DNA from: Paramarasmius palmivorus | Taxonomy: Eukaryota > Basidiomycota > Agaricomycetes > Agaricales > Marasmiaceae | Direction of reading: 5' to 3' | Assembly (NCBI GenBank): GCA_037176845.1 | Contig: JAYKXP010000035.1 | Span: 310,001-374,000, forward strand | DNA: 64,000 nt | In this document: positions 24,176 to 36,260 of the stretch, in pieces | Position numbering within the stretch: position 1 is the first letter of the stretch | Layout: every line of letters begins with the position of its first letter | The notes under the pieces: generated by a model | The model's database searches: none | The model's input: only the letters and a program-made list of their open reading frames with translations | What the model was told of the DNA's origin: nothing | Program-made: the position numbers and the translations under genes

Positions 24176-26865
24176 TCAATACCTCCTAACATACACGTTC
24201 TCCACACCTCTTCCCAAAACACCACTATCCACACTTGCCACTCCATCTCCTACAACACTCCCACTATCTCTTCCCCGATCAATGACAACACCCAAAACAC
24301 TATCCCTTGGCGGAATATCAATCACCAGACCCGCTACACTATCCCTCGTGTAGACACTCGCCGTAGGGGTAGGCGTACTCTTCCTTGTAGCCCTTGACAC
24401 ACCCATACTCTTGATCCTCGTCAAAGAAGGCTTGGAACGGTGAACAAGTACACGTTGAGCATGTTGCATCTGGATTGACTCGAGCGCGTATGATGGGGAG
24501 AGCTCTTGGGATTGTGCGGTGTCTCGTTTTGAACGATAGGGATCTACGACGCCAGATTCCAACTCTTCTCGATCACCTTCACGTACCAAAGACCTCGTCT
24601 TTACCTCCAATTTGCCATTCCCAGCTCCTGTGAGCGAGGAACCAACACTACTCCCCCTAACAACCTCCGATGGAACCAAACTAACGACTCGTCCTGTCCC
24701 ATCAGCAGGTGTCGATAAACTTCCTTCTCCTTCGCCAATGAAAGACGTTGGGTAGGCGTTCACCGAAGCAGGGTACAAACTCGAATCGTGGTCGTACTTG
24801 AACGGATTCGTCGTCGTCGTAGTCGAAGGTGTGTATGTCGGCGAAGGGTAATACGAACTAGGTACCCTCGTCTCCCTGTTTCCGTTCCTGGGTGAATCGT
24901 CGGTATCCGGAATAATGGCGAACCCAACCGCCTCCTCTTCTTCCTTGGCCGCAGAGACACGTTTCTCATCATCATCGTCCTCAAACGGATCGATATACAT
25001 CGGCACAGGCTTCCTCTTAATCGAGCTCGCCCGACTCATCACGCTTTTTTGGGACGTAGCGCGCGAGACTGCAACACCTGAATCTGCTGCTGACCTCTGA
25101 GATGTCGCTCTCGAGAGCTCCGATGGGGATTTCTGTGATGTAGCTCTCGAGACACCACCACCACCAGACAACCCAACCTTGGGATTCCTCGGTAAACTCC
25201 TACTTCTCCCCATCCCAGCACCACCAGCACCATTCGACCCAAACCCAGTAACCCTAGGCGGCAAACCCGGAAACTGTTCCGCCAAAACTCTAATCTCCGT
25301 ATTCGTGCTCATCTCGCTATACGCCGAGAATCCGCTAAACGCACTCGGATCGCGTCTATGAGAGTTACTGTGGTCCAAATCCGACGTGGAAGCATTCGTA
25401 TTGAGGAACGCGTTCCGAATCGTCATGCTAGGTACTGTAGGCCGCGTACTAGGGAGTGTCGTTGAGCGTTTGAGTGGTGCGCCTACGGTTTTGGGAAGGG
25501 GTACGGATTCGGCGGTGTAGGTGTACGTCGTTAACGGTGATGTGTTTTGGTAGGTGTACACCGACACCGAACCGTCGACTGAAGATCGACGGTTAACGCT
25601 TTCTGCGATTAGAGCTGGACTGGGCATATCTAACGCTGAGAAACGCATCTCTAGCGTAGGCGCACGACCGGAAGATTGGTCGAAATGAACTGTAACGCGT
25701 TGGCGTTGACTTCGCAGCGCAGAAAATTCTTTCATATCAGGTGAAAGAAAATTGGTGTTTCCCGGGTTGGGTGATAGGTAGGGGTTTACTTGGGATGGGC
25801 GTCTGGATAGGTTCGCGTGGAATGAAGTAGCTGCTGGGGAAAGTTGTCGGAAGGTGCTTAATCGGGGGTTGGAGATACCTAGTTTGATGTTGAAGGGACG
25901 GAGAGACCTGCGATCGGGATGGGCTTGTCTAGAGTTTGCTTTCATTTCGGATTGGAGGAGGCGGAAGTCCTCTGAAAAGTCGACGCTGTAATCTGTGTTT
26001 AATAGCAGCACAGGAAAAGAGCTTGGCAGGCTTACCCTTTGATACAGCCTACAACTAGACACCCCCTTCCGACGCATCGTAGGACTCGACGCGCCATGAT
26101 TACGCTAAAGGCTTCGCCGGTAATGACACCTACGAGACCTATAGTGGTTTCGATCGCACCGAGTTTAATGCCGGCGTTTATCCATCCTATGCCTTTGAAT
26201 AACACGACTTCGTCGGATGAGGAAGTTTCGATCCGCCGTGAGTTTATGAACGCCTTGATTAGACGTGTGAACGCAAAGATGAATGAGAGAGCTTGGTGGA
26301 GCGTTAGAATGGCGAGGGAGAATGATGCAAAGACAGTGTGCAAAGTTCGATGCATCTCCCTCGGAGAAGCAAAATCAATTGCAAGGGTAAGTTTGTCGGA
26401 GTTAGGGAGGCGAGCGATGAGGTGTATGATGCCTAGAAAAGACGCAAGGAGGTTGAAGAGGATTATGAGGGGGATGAAGAGGAGAAAGAGGAGTTTGGTC
26501 GGTTTATGGAACTTGGAAGGAAGAGAAGAGAGCGTGGATGAGACGGTGAAGAAATACAGGAACAACGTGTAAAGGAGAAGGGATAGAGAAGATGTGGCGC
26601 CCAGTGTGATGTCAATAGACTTGAATGCATTCAAGTCATCCCGCACAGCGGGTAAGAGGTGTGATAGCGAGTCGAGGAGACTGAGGACAAAGTAGATGTA
26701 ACATTCTGACGCCAATAACAGATTTCGACGATGGGTCGGTCGGACGAGTAGACAAGTGACGAATAGAAACTCGAGTGCTGGCGGGATGATGAGCGCGATA
26801 TAGTCAGTTTGAGTGAGACCCAGACAGCGTAGATTTGCCGGGGAAGAGAGACATAGTGAGCCCAT
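24176..26865 (-). CDS. Seven-helix membrane protein with long serine-rich tail
   Basis: Two exons with a 43-base intron (25993-26035). Exon 1 from MGSLCLSSPANLRC (26865) holds about seven hydrophobic stretches: ALIIPPALEFLFVTCLLV, a helix around YIYFVLSLLDSL, LSLLLYTLFLYFFTV, LLFLLFIPLIILFNLLASF, a helix in SLAILTLHQALSFIFAFT, one around LGAIETTIGLVGVI, plus one more. Exon 2 is a roughly 600-residue cytosolic tail rich in Ser/Thr/Pro, with tandem VSRATSQKS-type motifs (several copies around 25040-25170) and stop at 24176-24178. The layout is that of fungal receptor-like proteins, but I see no conserved receptor signature. A start 69 bases upstream (26934) is possible. A truncated copy of its tail is at 20512-21175. 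Confidence 0.72.
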
Positions 26866-27964
26866 ATGGCATCCTAGGTGCCGTCGATGATGAAAGAGAG
26901 AGAGATGAAAAGAATGGATGCAGACTCGCTGCAAAAAAAGAAAAAGTCAATCAAAGGCGGGAGATAGAGGAGAGAAAAAGGGAAAGGTAGAATGAACACT
27001 GCTCTGGGCATCATATCAAATGGGCAGAGTAGCGGGTAGCAACCATTGCTATGTTGCATCAATTAGTGTTCCCATCTGCCAGCAGCCTTTCGGATTCGGG
27101 TAAAATGCATTCCATAGCGTCCAGAAGCAGTCTAGAGGTGGCAGCAAGGTGGCACTGGGATGGCACAGGCAATGTGCTGCCTTGTGCTGCTCGTTCGGTG
27201 CAAGTGCAGTGTAGCGGGGCAAATAGCGCTCAGGAACGGAGGTAAGCATATTTTAGCGCCGAGCGATCCCAGGCACATTATTTCCAGCACTCTGCCTGTT
27301 CCACCCAACTGAGGCCAATCAGAACAGAACGTCTGCCACTGTTACCAACACAAAACCGCCGTAGACCATCCATGATCTATCATTCAAACTCGTAGCCCTG
27401 CTATCTCCACCACAATTCCAAGCCGGTCAACCTGTTGGGGTAACATTCTTCTGCTGGCAGAGAGGAGGTGAAAGCTTGTATTGGGTCTAGGAAGCACGGT
27501 ACGTTCTACAACCAGTCTATTTTCAGTCCATTTTACAGTTTTCCGTCTAGCCGTACAACCACACCATCGTCATTCTTATCTTCATTGATGATGCACAACG
27601 TTCCACCTGGCAGATTGGCCAAAGAAAGTTGGCAGACCGGGAAGATCCTAAAGCTTAGTATGAGTGATTGAAAAGGTACGTTTTGAGGCTTATCTGATCT
27701 ACGCAAGCGCCAACACTTGCAAACCGCTCTAGATTTGTCTCGCTGTGCTTTTTGCTTTTGCCCAAGAAGCGGTGCACCAATCCGGTTCCAAGAGCTTCAA
27801 CTCCAGATCCCAACATTTATGATCCTACCATGTTCAATATTGCTCGGCCAAACGTGTTTGGGAGTCTCACTCGAGACTCGGATCCTTTGACTCACCAGTT
27901 AAACTTAAACGGTCCTAGTCGGTACTTTTCAGTTGTGGGTTACCGTTCCCGAGGTTCCCTCTAT
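26866..27964. other. Upstream region and spacer
   Basis: Pyrimidine/purine-skewed stretch just upstream of the membrane-protein gene (26880-27000), then about 900 bases without recognised content up to the inverted-repeat element. Confidence 0.35.
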
Positions 27965-29949
27965 ATCATCAGGAAAAACCCAAAACGCTAATTACAAGAA
28001 ATATGTAGAAATAACTCAAAAAATGAGCTAATTTCTCGAAATTTCACCGGTTAGAGGATTATCAGGGGTTATCCAAATTCGATAGCCCCCTCCAAAAATT
28101 ATTGCTAATTTTCACAAAAAAGTGCCGATTATATGTCGATTTCTGTCGATTAGCGTGAGATTATTCCTGTGACGAACAGTCTAATCAATAGTCTGACTCT
28201 CAGTGGGTTGTGTTACTGTGTATGTGTATAGTGAATGCCATTTGAATATCATATGTACTATCTACAAGACTACAAATGTACGGTCTACAGGACTAGAATG
28301 CATACAGTACCGTGCCCGAGTATAATTACACGCGAGGACCATTGCGATCAGGAGAGTTAGTCTCCCCTAGGCAGACATCGGCGCTCGACAGCTCGCTTGA
28401 TAAGGGTCTGCTAGGAATTTCGGTCCCTTACCCGTACCCTCCCTAGAGCTTTCCGCGAATCCGTATATGGCAATAAAATAAGTCATGTGATGTAGAGTTT
28501 TCGCTTGAGGCTTTGTTGAATTCTGTCAACCACTGCGACCGCGTTCACCTCTCTCTTGACTATCTTGTCCTCTTTTCATAGGTCTATGCTATACTCTCAT
28601 AATGAACATACTCTTTTCATCTCAAACTCCTGGGACACCTTCACGCCAGAGATTCAGCTCCATCTGCGTTCCCTTATCCGACAGAAGCCCGACTAATCCT
28701 TAGGTTTGATATTAGGCCCGCGAGGACGCCGAGGTCTCGATGTGTTGGTTGGATGAAAGGAAATGTCTGCAGTGTTAGAAGAGTCGCACCGTCATTGCTA
28801 ACCGCGAGAATGGCGACGTTTTCGGTGGCAGTGGTCAGAATAATGAGGAATCTGCCTCACCTTTCCTTTATACCCCTTCTACACCTTCATTCCTTCCGGA
28901 TCTCTCACAAACTCTCTTTAACACCATTCCTATACCCTCTACTTCATTCATATACGAGACGCTTGGTGACCCTGTGCCAAAGCGACCGAAAAAGGCTCAT
29001 GAACCAATCGACCAACTGGCTGAGTTTTACACTCTCCCTATGTCATCAAATCCGCCGAATACACGTTCAGTTGAGCGGGGTGTCAAACGGAAGCATAACG
29101 AGAGTGCCAATGACGGTGCCAGCTCGATGTTTCTGGCTAATTCCTTCGTTGGGCCCGACACATGCGCACACCCTTAGACTCTGACATTCGGCTTTGAGGA
29201 GAATTATAGGGTGACCTTGTGTGGTGGAACGGCCATAAACATGGCATGAAATGCGTCACAGTAGCCCAACGCACTCGATTTGTTATCTTGGTGGTCTTAT
29301 CAACTGATAATCAGAGCCCCATATGGGTATCATGTGACATATATTTCGACTACGGGTTCGGACCCAAAAATAATTACAGACTACAGGAGAGTACCTGTCA
29401 TGTTGCTGACTTGTATTCACAGCGGCGTTAGCGTACTGTAGAGCACAAGGTCTAATAAGCTTACTCACCTAGTACATAATGGGAATAGGTATTAGCATAG
29501 TCTTACTGTAAAGTCTTGAACTTGAACTTGAACTTGTACGCGCGGGGAACAATGGTCACCAGCAGGGACTGTGGGCCGTTATATATAGACAGAGGCCTTA
29601 CGTTATCCGAATGTCACCGAACATTCCCTCATTGACGTCATAGGGCTTACCTTTCTGACGAGTTACAGCGCTATGACTGGCCATTCCTTTCTACGTCCTT
29701 TCACCAGGCCTTCTATATAGTGCATGTAGGACGCAGAGTAAAGGTGCACTCTCTTTTTATTGCATGACTAGGTCTGTTGTGCTCATCAGATAATTGCAGA
29801 TAATTCATAGATAATTCAACCAAATTACGAACCTGCCAGAATGTTCGATCTCAAATTAGAAGAAAATCTGTGAAATTCGTTGCAATTACGTTTTTAGCTC
29901 GGTTATCTCAAATTTTCTCAAATTACGGTTTGGGCTTTTTCCTGATGAT
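27965..29949. mobile_element. DNA-transposon-like element with degenerate terminal inverted repeats
   Basis: The left end (27965 on) reads ATCATCAGGAAAAACCCAAA; the reverse complement of the right end (29949 down) reads ATCATCAGGAAAAAGCCCAA. Similarity continues for about 90 bases (CGCTAATT against CCGTAATT, then GAAATTTCAC against GAATTTCAC). The outside bases do not continue the match, so these are the element ends. The 1.98-kb interior has no recognisable transposase: the best open frame (28753-29184) shows no DDE-type motif. It is best read as a non-autonomous or decayed TIR element. No clear target-site duplication was found. Confidence 0.65.
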
Positions 29950-30918
29950 CCCGCGTGCGGGATTCGAAACGACGGGCGTTGTATAGTCAGGCTCAGGCTC
30001 GAGTACATATGGATTCTAGACTGGATCTAGACAGTGAGTTTTGTCATTGTCACTTTACTCTTGCGTACGTGTCTGACCAGCGAGAAGAGAATACGAATGT
30101 TCTTTCGAGCGAAGTCACAAACCCATGGTCGAAGCCGGTCTATTAGTTCAGACCATCACTTTTCTAATCTCGAAACCAGACGCTGTGAACACTTTGATAA
30201 CAGTCGATCAAAGTACCTTGCGCAGCGCCTCCCGCAATATCACCTACATCAAGGAGCGATTGGATCCGAGTCTATCACTTCTCTGGGAAGGCTATGTACT
30301 TGTCAGCTGTGACTAGTACTTAACCCTTCTATCATTAATTGCACTATTCGCGTGCTATTCGGAAAAGCAGTCTTAGCGCCGGGCGGTTGGCAGTTTCTGG
30401 TCTCTTTTCACTAGTTGTTATGTCATGCATCCGTACTTTCACTTCGACCCGGGTGATGTTCCAACGCCAAACCAACGACTCCTTGGTGGTCGTGTGCGCG
30501 AAAGTTGAACGTCGAACGACTTCTCGTGTTGGGTCCCTGTCGTACTTCCTCGTCGCTCGGAAAGCCGAAGATCTCGCCGCATGTACACTCGAATTATGGG
30601 ACTCCGTGTATGATGATGCGCTGGAGAGCACCGTGTAGTATTGTACGAGCCTCCTGCAAGTGCAAGTAGCGTGTTTGTATGTTGGAAGCCAGAAGAAATG
30701 TACGACAGTGAAACAGTTAAGAATAGGAACAAGCAGGCAACAAAAATGGGGCGAGGAACCAGCGTTTGTCACGGCGAGTTTGGGAGAGGAATAGCAAATA
30801 CGTTGAAGTACGTAGCACGAGCTGGCTTTCTAGTAATAACTTATGGCTTGCATAAATAACAAATAGCGGATTTATACGACGCGATATCGGTGCGCTCTGT
30901 ACGCTTCGGGTTCGAGGT
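29950..30918. other. Spacer with a short unassigned open frame
   Basis: A 63-codon forward frame at 30125-30316 (starts MVEAGLLVQTITFL) reads like protein but has no start context, partner exons or known motif. Otherwise nothing recognised up to the 3' end of array copy 5. Confidence 0.3.
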
Positions 30919-32458
30919 CTATATTATGCGACCTTCGGGCTCCTTCTGATATTCAACCACCTCTGTCGGCGCAATATTGAGAGATTGCACCTGCGCGTCA
31001 GTGGAAGTTGTGGGCTCAGGTCGATCACCGAACCGAATGTCAGAGAGGTATCCCGTTTGGAAACTCTCGACGTTTTTACCGAGTTTGGCGCGGACCATGA
31101 TCAGAGTGGGTGCCATTCCCTATAATCAAAACTTGGTTAGACAGTATGAAGAAGACAGATGGCGTACTCACGGCACTCAGAGTGGCAACTCCGAAAAAAT
31201 CGAATGGAAGAGCTTCCAATGCTATTGCATTGTTTTGAATCAGGTTGCAGATTTGGAACAACGAGTATAAAATTCCTGATTCCAGGCTGTACTGGATGAT
31301 AAGCCGACTTGTGAAATATTGTCATTTGACACGCACACGATCCTACAGACCGATTCAACAAGTCTATCGCTTGTATGAATACCATGGGCACGTATTTGTC
31401 GGTGGATCCACCAAATACGTCCAGCTATGTAGAGTTCACCTATGAATTACCACACCGAGTATGGAAGGGAGAAGACACACCGGTAAGAAGTGTGAGTATA
31501 AAATTGAGCACGGTGCCACCGACAGTGTACGAAGTATTGATCGTTAATGCACGATTAATCAGTTTTCGTCCATCCGTATCGCGGCCAACTGGATACAATA
31601 TGGCACTGATGATCCCTATGGCTAGCATGCGCAATGTAAACTTAGAGACCGGTGAATTAGAGGAGAGGGAATACTGTTTACGATGATTGAGCCTAATATC
31701 AAAGAGAAACCGATTCGCTTGTTGAAGCCCCAGATTGTATAACAGCGATGAATCTAGATGAGAATAAGTTAGACCAGGTCTGGCTTCGATTTTGTTAGTG
31801 CGCGCGAAGAAGCACTAACAAGCATCCAGTCTGCCGTGATACTGCCACCACATTAGTTTTATGCTCTGTGTTAAACATCAAGAGGACACCATACCCACTT
31901 AAGTAAAATAGAAATCAACAATTCCATCGCACTTGAGTATGGGCGAGTCAAAACCTGTAAAAAGAAGAGAGACATGTTCGTCTTACGCGCTGACCGTCAC
32001 CTTGAAATCATGCAGTACAAGCTTGTTAGAAGTTGATCGTCCTCAGTGGTGCTGACCGCGTCAAAAGTTACGATCGTAAAATGCAGAGTTTCGATGGTAT
32101 AAACTCCGATGAACAGTGTGCATAGTGCAAAAAGGAGAATGGTCAGCCCCAGGTAAAGCTTGCTTTCGGTGGTACTGTCGGGTCGTTCACGGTTTCGAAT
32201 CATGGAGAGGTATGTCCCAAAAACGAAGATGTAGGTGCCTATAATGGAGTTGTGTGACACAGTAAGCGTCTGTGGAACTCCTTGTGTGAGATGGAACGGC
32301 TATACCATAGAAGAAGTACATAACCTGGGGATTGAAAGATCAGAGTTTGAAAGGACAAGAAAATCCAGCTTGAAACCTATTGATAAGGAGGTTATAGGTT
32401 CAATTACAGCGCTTGCAGTGGAGAGGAAAGGTGCGAACTCTGAGTCGAGGGACGCCAT
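30919..32458 (-). CDS. Multi-pass membrane protein, array copy 5 (mutated first donor)
   Basis: Starts MASLDSEFAPFL (32458). All family exons are present: VMYFFYG, GTYIFVFGTYLSMIRNRE with LGLTILLFALCTLFIGVYTI, SITADWML, IHRCYTIWGFNKRIGF, AGRIWWIHRQIRAHGIHTSD, SLESGILYSLFQICNLI, GMAPTLIMVRAKLGKNVESF, SDIRFGDRPEP and a tail ending EPEGRII (stop 30919-30921). The odd point is the first intron: where copies 4 and 6 have the donor GTAGGT, this copy reads ATAGGT (about 32378-32383). The next GT is four bases later and would shift the frame. The gene is therefore either silenced, spliced by a rare AT-AG route, or mis-sequenced at one base. Otherwise it is the near twin of copy 4 in inverted orientation. 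Confidence 0.7.
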
Positions 32459-32706
32459 GGAATAGATGGAGACTGATCGGATTGTTACTGTTATCTGACA
32501 GACGGTGCGGCACTTTATGAACGAGTGACTGATCCCACTCGAGATACTTGGTGGGGCGATATAGCGTTGAATAGCAATGAAGTGATATCATGGAAGGTGA
32601 GATGATCAATTGTGCAACTAAATGTTACCATGGGGAGAGTAATACCATACAGCGTGGAGCGTATAACAAGTTCGGGCCGAAAAAGTGTATAAGAAGCCTG
32701 CAATGA

Positions 32707-33238
32707 CAGCAATTTACGAAACCCTAGAATATTTTTGAGAAACTCCAAGCAATTGATCTGTTTACATCCAAACAAAGGGCTCCACCCGGCCAGCGGTGAC
32801 GCTCCAGCGCTTTCCTGGCGCTTAGGTCTCTCTCAAGCAGTTCACGATGACGGTACCGACGCCGTTGAGCGACAACGACCACTATAGTATAGCATGCGGT
32901 TTACGAATGCCATTCTCTTGCTACAGGAATGTTTCATATACTATTTCTTCTTGTAAAAACAGACGGGTCAGGCTGAGGTGGCCCGTAAGTTAATGTCAGA
33001 GTGCAGATTCTGAGTGATGCACAACACTCAGAGCTTTGTTTTGTGAGGAAGCTGGATTGCGGTATCTCTTAGACCTACCAGAAAACGTGAAATTGGTGGT
33101 GAGGAAAGAAATTCCAAGATGCTGCCCTGACAAGCGCTGGGGCGGCACACCTAGCCGGGTGGGGCCCTTTGTTTGGACATAAACACCATCAATAGCCTGG
33201 AGTTTATCAAAAATATTCTAGGGATTCGTAAATTGCTG
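32707..33238. mobile_element. Foldback MITE-like element inserted in the copy-5 upstream region
   Basis: A 532-base element whose arms of about 108 bases are inverted copies of each other. Both begin CAGCAATTTACGAA and share CCTAGAATATTTTTGA, CCAAACAAAGGGC and CCAGCGCTT, roughly 85-90 percent alike by eye. There is no open frame of interest inside. The same upstream region in array copies 4 and 7 is continuous across the site (TGCCATTGCAG and AGTCATTGCAG), while here TATTC/element/TCATTGCAG is interrupted. This shows an insertion after the copies separated. No duplication longer than 2 bases (TC) is visible at the junction. Confidence 0.75.
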
Positions 33239-33299
33239 GAATACTAGAGCATAAGTACAAAGTTCTATAGCCGAAACCAAGGCCGTACCGTTGAAGAAA

Positions 33300-33720
33300 A
33301 TCGGCAAAAAGTCAGCACACTGGACTTGTCTCAAGTAAGACGACGAATCGTGAAGATGTTCTTGAGCTTGAGCACTAGTAATATGGCCGTTTCAAGCCTC
33401 AGGCCTCATGCACGGATGCTGCACGAGGCCCCACATTGTTTGTGTAGAACTCCCAGAGACCAGTGAGGTCGACGTTGATCCGTTGGTTCTTGAGAAAGTT
33501 AAGAGTACCTCGTTGTCTTTTGTTTCGTTGCACCGAATCGAGCTCGAGGAGCTCGAGGAGCTCGAGATGGTACGGTAACTGCGTTACAGCGCAGGGTGAA
33601 CCTTCGCCTTGAATGACTGGACGTGTGCACCATCGAAACTAGGGATAGGAGCTTGGCATTTCTATTTTCTTCGGCTTTGGCTCGGTAAGGTGGCTGCAAT
33701 ATGAGTAGTCTCCCCAAGGC
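33300..33720 (-). pseudogene. Gene X remnant upstream of array copy 5
   Basis: The reverse frame CSHLTEPKPKKIEMP (about 33700-33650) and, after a diverged middle, VDLTGLWEFYTNN (about 33470-33430) match the remnants upstream of copies 4 and 7. The region between contains a short GAGCTCGAG triplicate. No continuous gene. Downstream, the sequence runs into the shared upstream block that is interrupted by the 532-base element. Confidence 0.55.
33536..33566. repeat. Triplicated GAGCTCGAG micro-repeat
   Basis: Three near-perfect tandem units GAGCTCGAG inside the decayed gene X remnant; not present in the equivalent part of the other two remnants. Confidence 0.6.
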
Positions 33721-33744
33721 AGAATCTCTAACCGCTGCGGGCAC

Positions 33745-34743
33745 TCGCTGGATGGGATCATGATAACTTGGATGTCGTGGTCAACCAGAACAAGTGTTCG
33801 CGTGACCGGCAAAGATGTTCCGGCAATTTCTTTTACTCTACCGTTGAGCCATGGTACAGGTAACAGAAGACTTGTCTACAAACCCTCTCAGGAAGGGCAA
33901 GAGAGGTGCGTTTAAAATGTGCTCGACGTTTTTCTCTTTGACTCAACTGCGACCTTCAAGGTCGAGTACAGTAAAAAATTCTACACAATGACAATGCAAC
34001 ACGGATGCGGCTCGACAATCCATAGCTCCTTGATGTCTCCACCACTCTCTAGCATTCTGTCCGATGATGTAGACTGGGGCGCGTTGACAATCGAGGCAAT
34101 TGTAGAATGATTCCATGCCGCGAAGCACAATATGTATCGACGCTTTCCGTATCGCTTCGGCTGGCAAGCAGAGAGCCTTGGTGGTCGCCTTTGTCTCGGA
34201 AATTCGACAGATTGGACTGGAAGGTACGGTCTTGGTTGATTTCCTACCTATCTAGCTCTTATGAAGTCAAGTTGCAGTGTCTCTTCCTCATTGCTACCGT
34301 TCGAAGATCTCGTCTTCCATAACCTTCTCCCATTCGACGCACTTCTCGTCAACACATTTTCTGGAATCAAGCTGTGTGTCTGCTGCGGACTTTTCTGTTC
34401 CCAGATCTCAGCACCGTTCAAAATCAGCGTCACAGCTTCCATGATTCGATATCAGAATTAGATCTCACTCTTTGCCGCGGGGATCAACTCACCCACCTGG
34501 ACCAAACACCCAGCGCGCAGGCTCTCATGGGCTCTCATGGACTAGATAGTTTCGTATCATGATGGCATATTTGGTTTTATGACAGTGGTGTGATGCAGCT
34601 CGTTGAACTATCAGCTCAAGCCCAGGAAATGCCGAGGTGACTCGAATCTTGGGGCAGTGGAACACGATTCGCGGTTCTTGCTACCTATAATTCCAACCAG
34701 AGATGGCCAAGGCCCCTTGAGCCCCAACTCTTGTCACACTTCC
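33745..34743. other. 1-kb spacer before array copy 6
   Basis: No gene recognised. Unlike copies 4, 5 and 7, no gene X remnant could be seen in front of copy 6. Confidence 0.35.
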
Positions 34744-36260
34744 ATGGCATCAGCGACTCCTCAGGCTAGCGCTGAGCAGACTGCTCGAATCCTCGCCCTT
34801 GAATGGACCATCATTGCTCCTGTGACCACTTTATCTGTAGGTTCTCAAATGACCAGTTATTATGTGCCCAGGCTAACATTTTATACTTAGGCTATGTACT
34901 TTGTCTACGGTACGCTTCACGCGTTGCTTTCCGATAGTTCGTGCCAATATCTCTTTACCATTACCAAGGCATATACATCTTTCTCTTCGGAATGTACCTC
35001 TACACGACACTCAACTCCGCAAAACCTGAAAGCCCAGTGACTGGACCCAAATCTAGCTCGAGCAAACTGTACCTCTACCCAGGATTAACAACAATCCTAT
35101 TCATTTTATCCACGATATTTGTCGTGTTCTACGCCATCCAATCTACCGGACGGGCTACCTTTTTGTTCGATATCGCCAAGAATAGAGCAAGCCTCCAATC
35201 GTATATAAGATACGGAGACACGCGTGGCTCAAACTTGGGTTCAATTACCGCGTGAATACCACAACTTTCGCGCTCTCCTGGTGTTGATGCTCGTGTTCTT
35301 TTACTTGGATACCATTAGGCCCGAGATGATAGTCCCTATCTTTCTTAAGTAGGTGATAACAATACGCTAGTCAGGCAAGCTGACGAAGGTAGTATTACCG
35401 CAGAACGGATGCTGGTAAGTTGATGTCTACCGCTCAAACTTGAATGCTCCTGATAAAAATGGTAGATCCACCGATGTTATACGATATGGAACTTCAACAA
35501 ACGAGTCGGTGTGCCCTTGATAGTCGCTTCGGTTGTCGTCAATGGTAGCAGTACTCCCTCAGCACAGCTTCTGGCTTTCCTCATCTCTTGCGTTCAAAGG
35601 TACAGGACTCATTGCTGTAACTGTCCTCTATAACAACAACGTGCAAGTGCAGCAATTATACTCTTATTCTCGAGGCCAGGGAGTTGTTGGTTTCGTGTAT
35701 AGTATCAGCAGTACTATCATGAACTCTATACTGGCCTTTCTTACCGGTGCGTATGGATGCATGTTTTACTCGCTTCTGTGACTGACGCTCTTCATTCCTC
35801 ATTTCATATCTATGAAGCCGGACGTATCTGGTGGATTCATCGACAGGTCCGTGCTCATGATATACATACAAGCGATGGGCTCGTTCGAACGGTTTGTGAG
35901 ATTATGTACGTGCCTTCCTACTCCTTGTCTTCCCGGTGCTCATCTTAATTCACTTTCATTAGCCTCGAGTCAGGAATTCTGTATCCGCTCTTCCAAGTGG
36001 TCAATCTCGTTAATGTCAACTTCAACATACGCGCTTATCCTCACCCGATGCCTTTTGACTGGACGCCAATTGCGGTATTGAGTGCTGGGTTTGCGCCTAC
36101 GCTCGTTATGGTTCGAGCAAAGCTCGGGAAGAAAGTAGAGAGTTTACGGACGGGAGAATCAGCGTTTTCAGATATTCGATTTAATAGGCCCGACATTGTT
36201 AGCGGTAGCGAGTCTACTAGTCGCGACGCAGGTGGGGTAGAGCGCATGAGAAGAGTGTAA
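34744..36260 (+). CDS. Multi-pass membrane protein, array copy 6 (one intron lost)
   Basis: Starts MASATPQASAEQTARILA (34744), donor GTAGGT, then AMYFVYG, GIYIFLFGMYLYTTLNSAK with YPGLTTILFILSTIFVVFYAI, SITAERML, IHRCYTIWNFNKRVGVPLI, a helix exon, AGRIWWIHRQVRAHDIHTSD, SLESGILYPLFQVVNLV and GFAPTLVMVRAKLGKKVESL, then SDIRFNRP; stop 36258-36260. The exon carrying IAVLSAG and the exon carrying FAPTLVMVR are fused in one frame here (about 35997-36260), while every other copy has an intron between them. In the ITAERML element a Trp of the consensus is replaced by Arg. Otherwise intact. Confidence 0.76.
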
